In this document: piece after piece, positions 63,070-64,000 of the stretch
Position numbering within the stretch: the stretch's first letter is position 1
Layout: each line of letters starts with the position of its first letter
NCBI GenBank assembly: GCA_028281495.1
Contig: JANQJU010000098.1
Span: 62,001 to 126,000 of the forward strand
Origin: SAR324 cluster bacterium
GTDB lineage: Bacteria; SAR324; NAC60-12
Reading direction: 5' to 3'
Length of the DNA stretch: 64,000 bases
Made by a program: the position numbers and the translations under genes
The notes under the pieces: generated by a model
The model's input: only the letters and a program-made list of their open reading frames with translations
Told to the model about the DNA's origin: nothing
Database searches by the model: none

Positions 63070-63663
63070 TTAGATCCGGTCGATGCCCGGCATGTCGATA
63101 TATCCCGGTAAATTTTGAATCCGTTGCATCCAGTCACGAACTGCGGGAAAGCCCTCCAAAGAAATCTCCGCATCGGGAGCTAAACCGACATAGGGGTATA
63201 CGGCAATATCAGCAATGGTGACGTGGTCCAGTGCAACCCATTCGCGTTGTTTCATCCGGGTTTCCAAGGTGTTCAAGGCACGCATACCCAAATTGTAGTT
63301 GTCCTCGTAATTCATGGGGCGTTTCAATTTTTTGATCGCCCGGGCTAGAGCCAGTCCTTTGACTTCATCAGCCGCAAATCCCATCCATCCCAAGACTTCG
63401 GCCATTGCCACGGGATCCGTAGGAAACCATGAGTCATCGCCATACTTCCGAGCGAGGTACACCAAAATGCCGATGGATTCCGATAAGCACAAATCTCCAT
63501 CCACCAACACGGGAATCTGACCACGAGGGTTGAGCGCAAGAAATTCGGGAGCTTTTTGTTCAGGACCCGTGATCATTTCTAATTCATAATCTTGCTTCAA
63601 CAGTTCCAAAAAGAGACGCACTTTGTAAGCATTTCCAGATACTTCGCGAAAGTACAATTTCAT
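63070..63663 (-). CDS. Glutathione S-transferase-family protein
   Basis: The 197-aa protein has an N-terminal thioredoxin-like domain (LYFREVSGNAYKVRLFLELL, FLALNPRGQIPVLVDGD, LCLSESIGILVYLARKYG with the cis-Pro and the SES glutathione contact). The C-terminal helical domain ends DHVTIADIAVYPYVGLAPDA. The usual Ser/Tyr/Cys nucleophile near residue 9 (VSGNAYK) is plausible as Ser9. Substrate is unknown; maleylacetoacetate isomerase is one family option, but no neighbour supports it. Confidence 0.88.
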   Translation of the reverse strand: MKLYFREVSGNAYKVRLFLELLKQDYELEMITGPEQKAPEFLALNPRGQIPVLVDGDLCLSESIGILVYLARKYGDDSWFPTDPVAMAEVLGWMGFAADEVKGLALARAIKKLKRPMNYEDNYNLGMRALNTLETRMKQREWVALDHVTIADIAVYPYVGLAPDAEISLEGFPAVRDWMQRIQNLPGYIDMPGIDRI

Positions 63664-63687
63664 AAGCTTAGCTCCTTTGTAGTTAGG

Positions 63688-64000
63688 TTACGATTGTTGA
63701 GTGTCTTGAGACTTCTTTTGCTTCGTGAGGGTTCCGAGCTTGGCCATCAATTGATCCATATTTTGATGCAGCTCAGACTTTCGTTTTTGTTTGGCTTCTT
63801 GTTTTTTAACGATCACTTCCAAGCGTTCTTCATATCCCATGTCGTCGTGGGCTTCCATATTTCTTTCATGTTCTTTCATGCGAAGCTCTTGGATCTCTTC
63901 TTTGGTAAGCCATTGACGTAGTGTTTTTTTACCCCACCGTTCCACCAAACAGAACCACACATCCACCTCCCCTGTTTCTTCTTGAAGTTGGACGAGGCGT
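63688..64000 (-). CDS. Unrecognised charged protein, start outside window
   Basis: The frame stays open to the right edge, so only the C-terminal ~104 residues are seen. After WFCLVERWGKKTLRQWLTKE it is a long, highly charged helix (ERLEVIVKKQEAKQKRKSEL). The apparent GTG start at 63966 is not supported. It is 24 bp upstream of the GST gene and may be co-transcribed with it. Confidence 0.65.
   Translation of the reverse strand, partial: RLVQLQEETGEVDVWFCLVERWGKKTLRQWLTKEEIQELRMKEHERNMEAHDDMGYEERLEVIVKKQEAKQKRKSELHQNMDQLMAKLGTLTKQKKSQDTQQS

Overview
The window reads as chromosomal DNA of a Gram-negative, probably aerobic, heterotrophic bacterium. The Gram-negative call rests on an LpxL/HtrB-type lipid A acyltransferase, an ExbB/ExbD energy-transducing pair, RodZ and lipoproteins. 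Respiratory organic-acid metabolism is shown by a complete sucA-sucB-lpd run, a methylcitrate cycle and a homogentisate pathway. The gene mix (DUF3179, Uma2, TPR glycosyltransferase-like proteins, NTT-HEAT-cNMP fusions) would suit a deltaproteobacterial or SAR324-like lineage. That placement is inference from gene style, not from a marker gene.

Layout. 0-2.3 kb: end of a hybrid histidine kinase, an integrase scar beside tRNA-Lys(UUU), and a papain-fold YiiX-like protein. 2.3-8.3 kb: a TrpG/PabA amidotransferase, then an orphan DNA methylase coupled to ExbB/ExbD, YjbQ, a TMTC-like TPR membrane protein and a secreted DUF4399 protein. 8.5-13.5 kb: two large unrecognised proteins sharing a related C-terminal module. 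13.5-18 kb: LpxL-like acyltransferase, FGE-type lipoprotein, a secreted Cache-like protein and its neighbouring chemoreceptor. 18-27 kb (minus strand): TMTC-like protein with a coiled-coil partner, FG-GAP lipoprotein, PP2C phosphatase, CcmI-like protein, RodZ, MTA phosphorylase, a LigA-N-like stand-alone protein and an unknown partner. 27-29.4 kb: a PhnC/PhnE-type ABC importer without a binding protein.

29.4-36.2 kb is a methylcitrate (propionate) operon: GntR regulator, prpB, prpC, prpD, prpE. Upstream lie four identical ATTGTCGACAAT palindromes placed around a good promoter on one helical face. 36.2-38.4 kb holds a hendecad-repeat coiled-coil gene, a fragment duplicated from the GntR gene start, an internally deleted AAA-ATPase relic and a flavin-reductase-like protein. 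38.4-45.4 kb is a three-gene operon of two tandem-duplicated transporter-HEAT-cNMP giants plus a stand-alone cNMP domain.

45.5-51.6 kb is tyrosine/homogentisate catabolism (hppD, hmgA, fumarylacetoacetase). It carries a heme-oxygenase-like diiron protein upstream of hppD, a Uma2 gene in the opposite direction between hppD and hmgA, and minisatellites at the hmgA/fah junction. 52-57.3 kb holds a TPR protein built on 102-bp DNA repeats, a PIN/Phd toxin-antitoxin pair with an 18-bp palindrome, a frameshifted relic, a methyltransferase and a DUF3179 protein. 57.5-63 kb is sucA-sucB-lpd, followed by a GST and a truncated gene at the right edge.

Short tandem DNA repeats recur in many unrelated places, and several mobile or accessory genes are decayed. 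No CRISPR array, rRNA or complete insertion sequence was seen.
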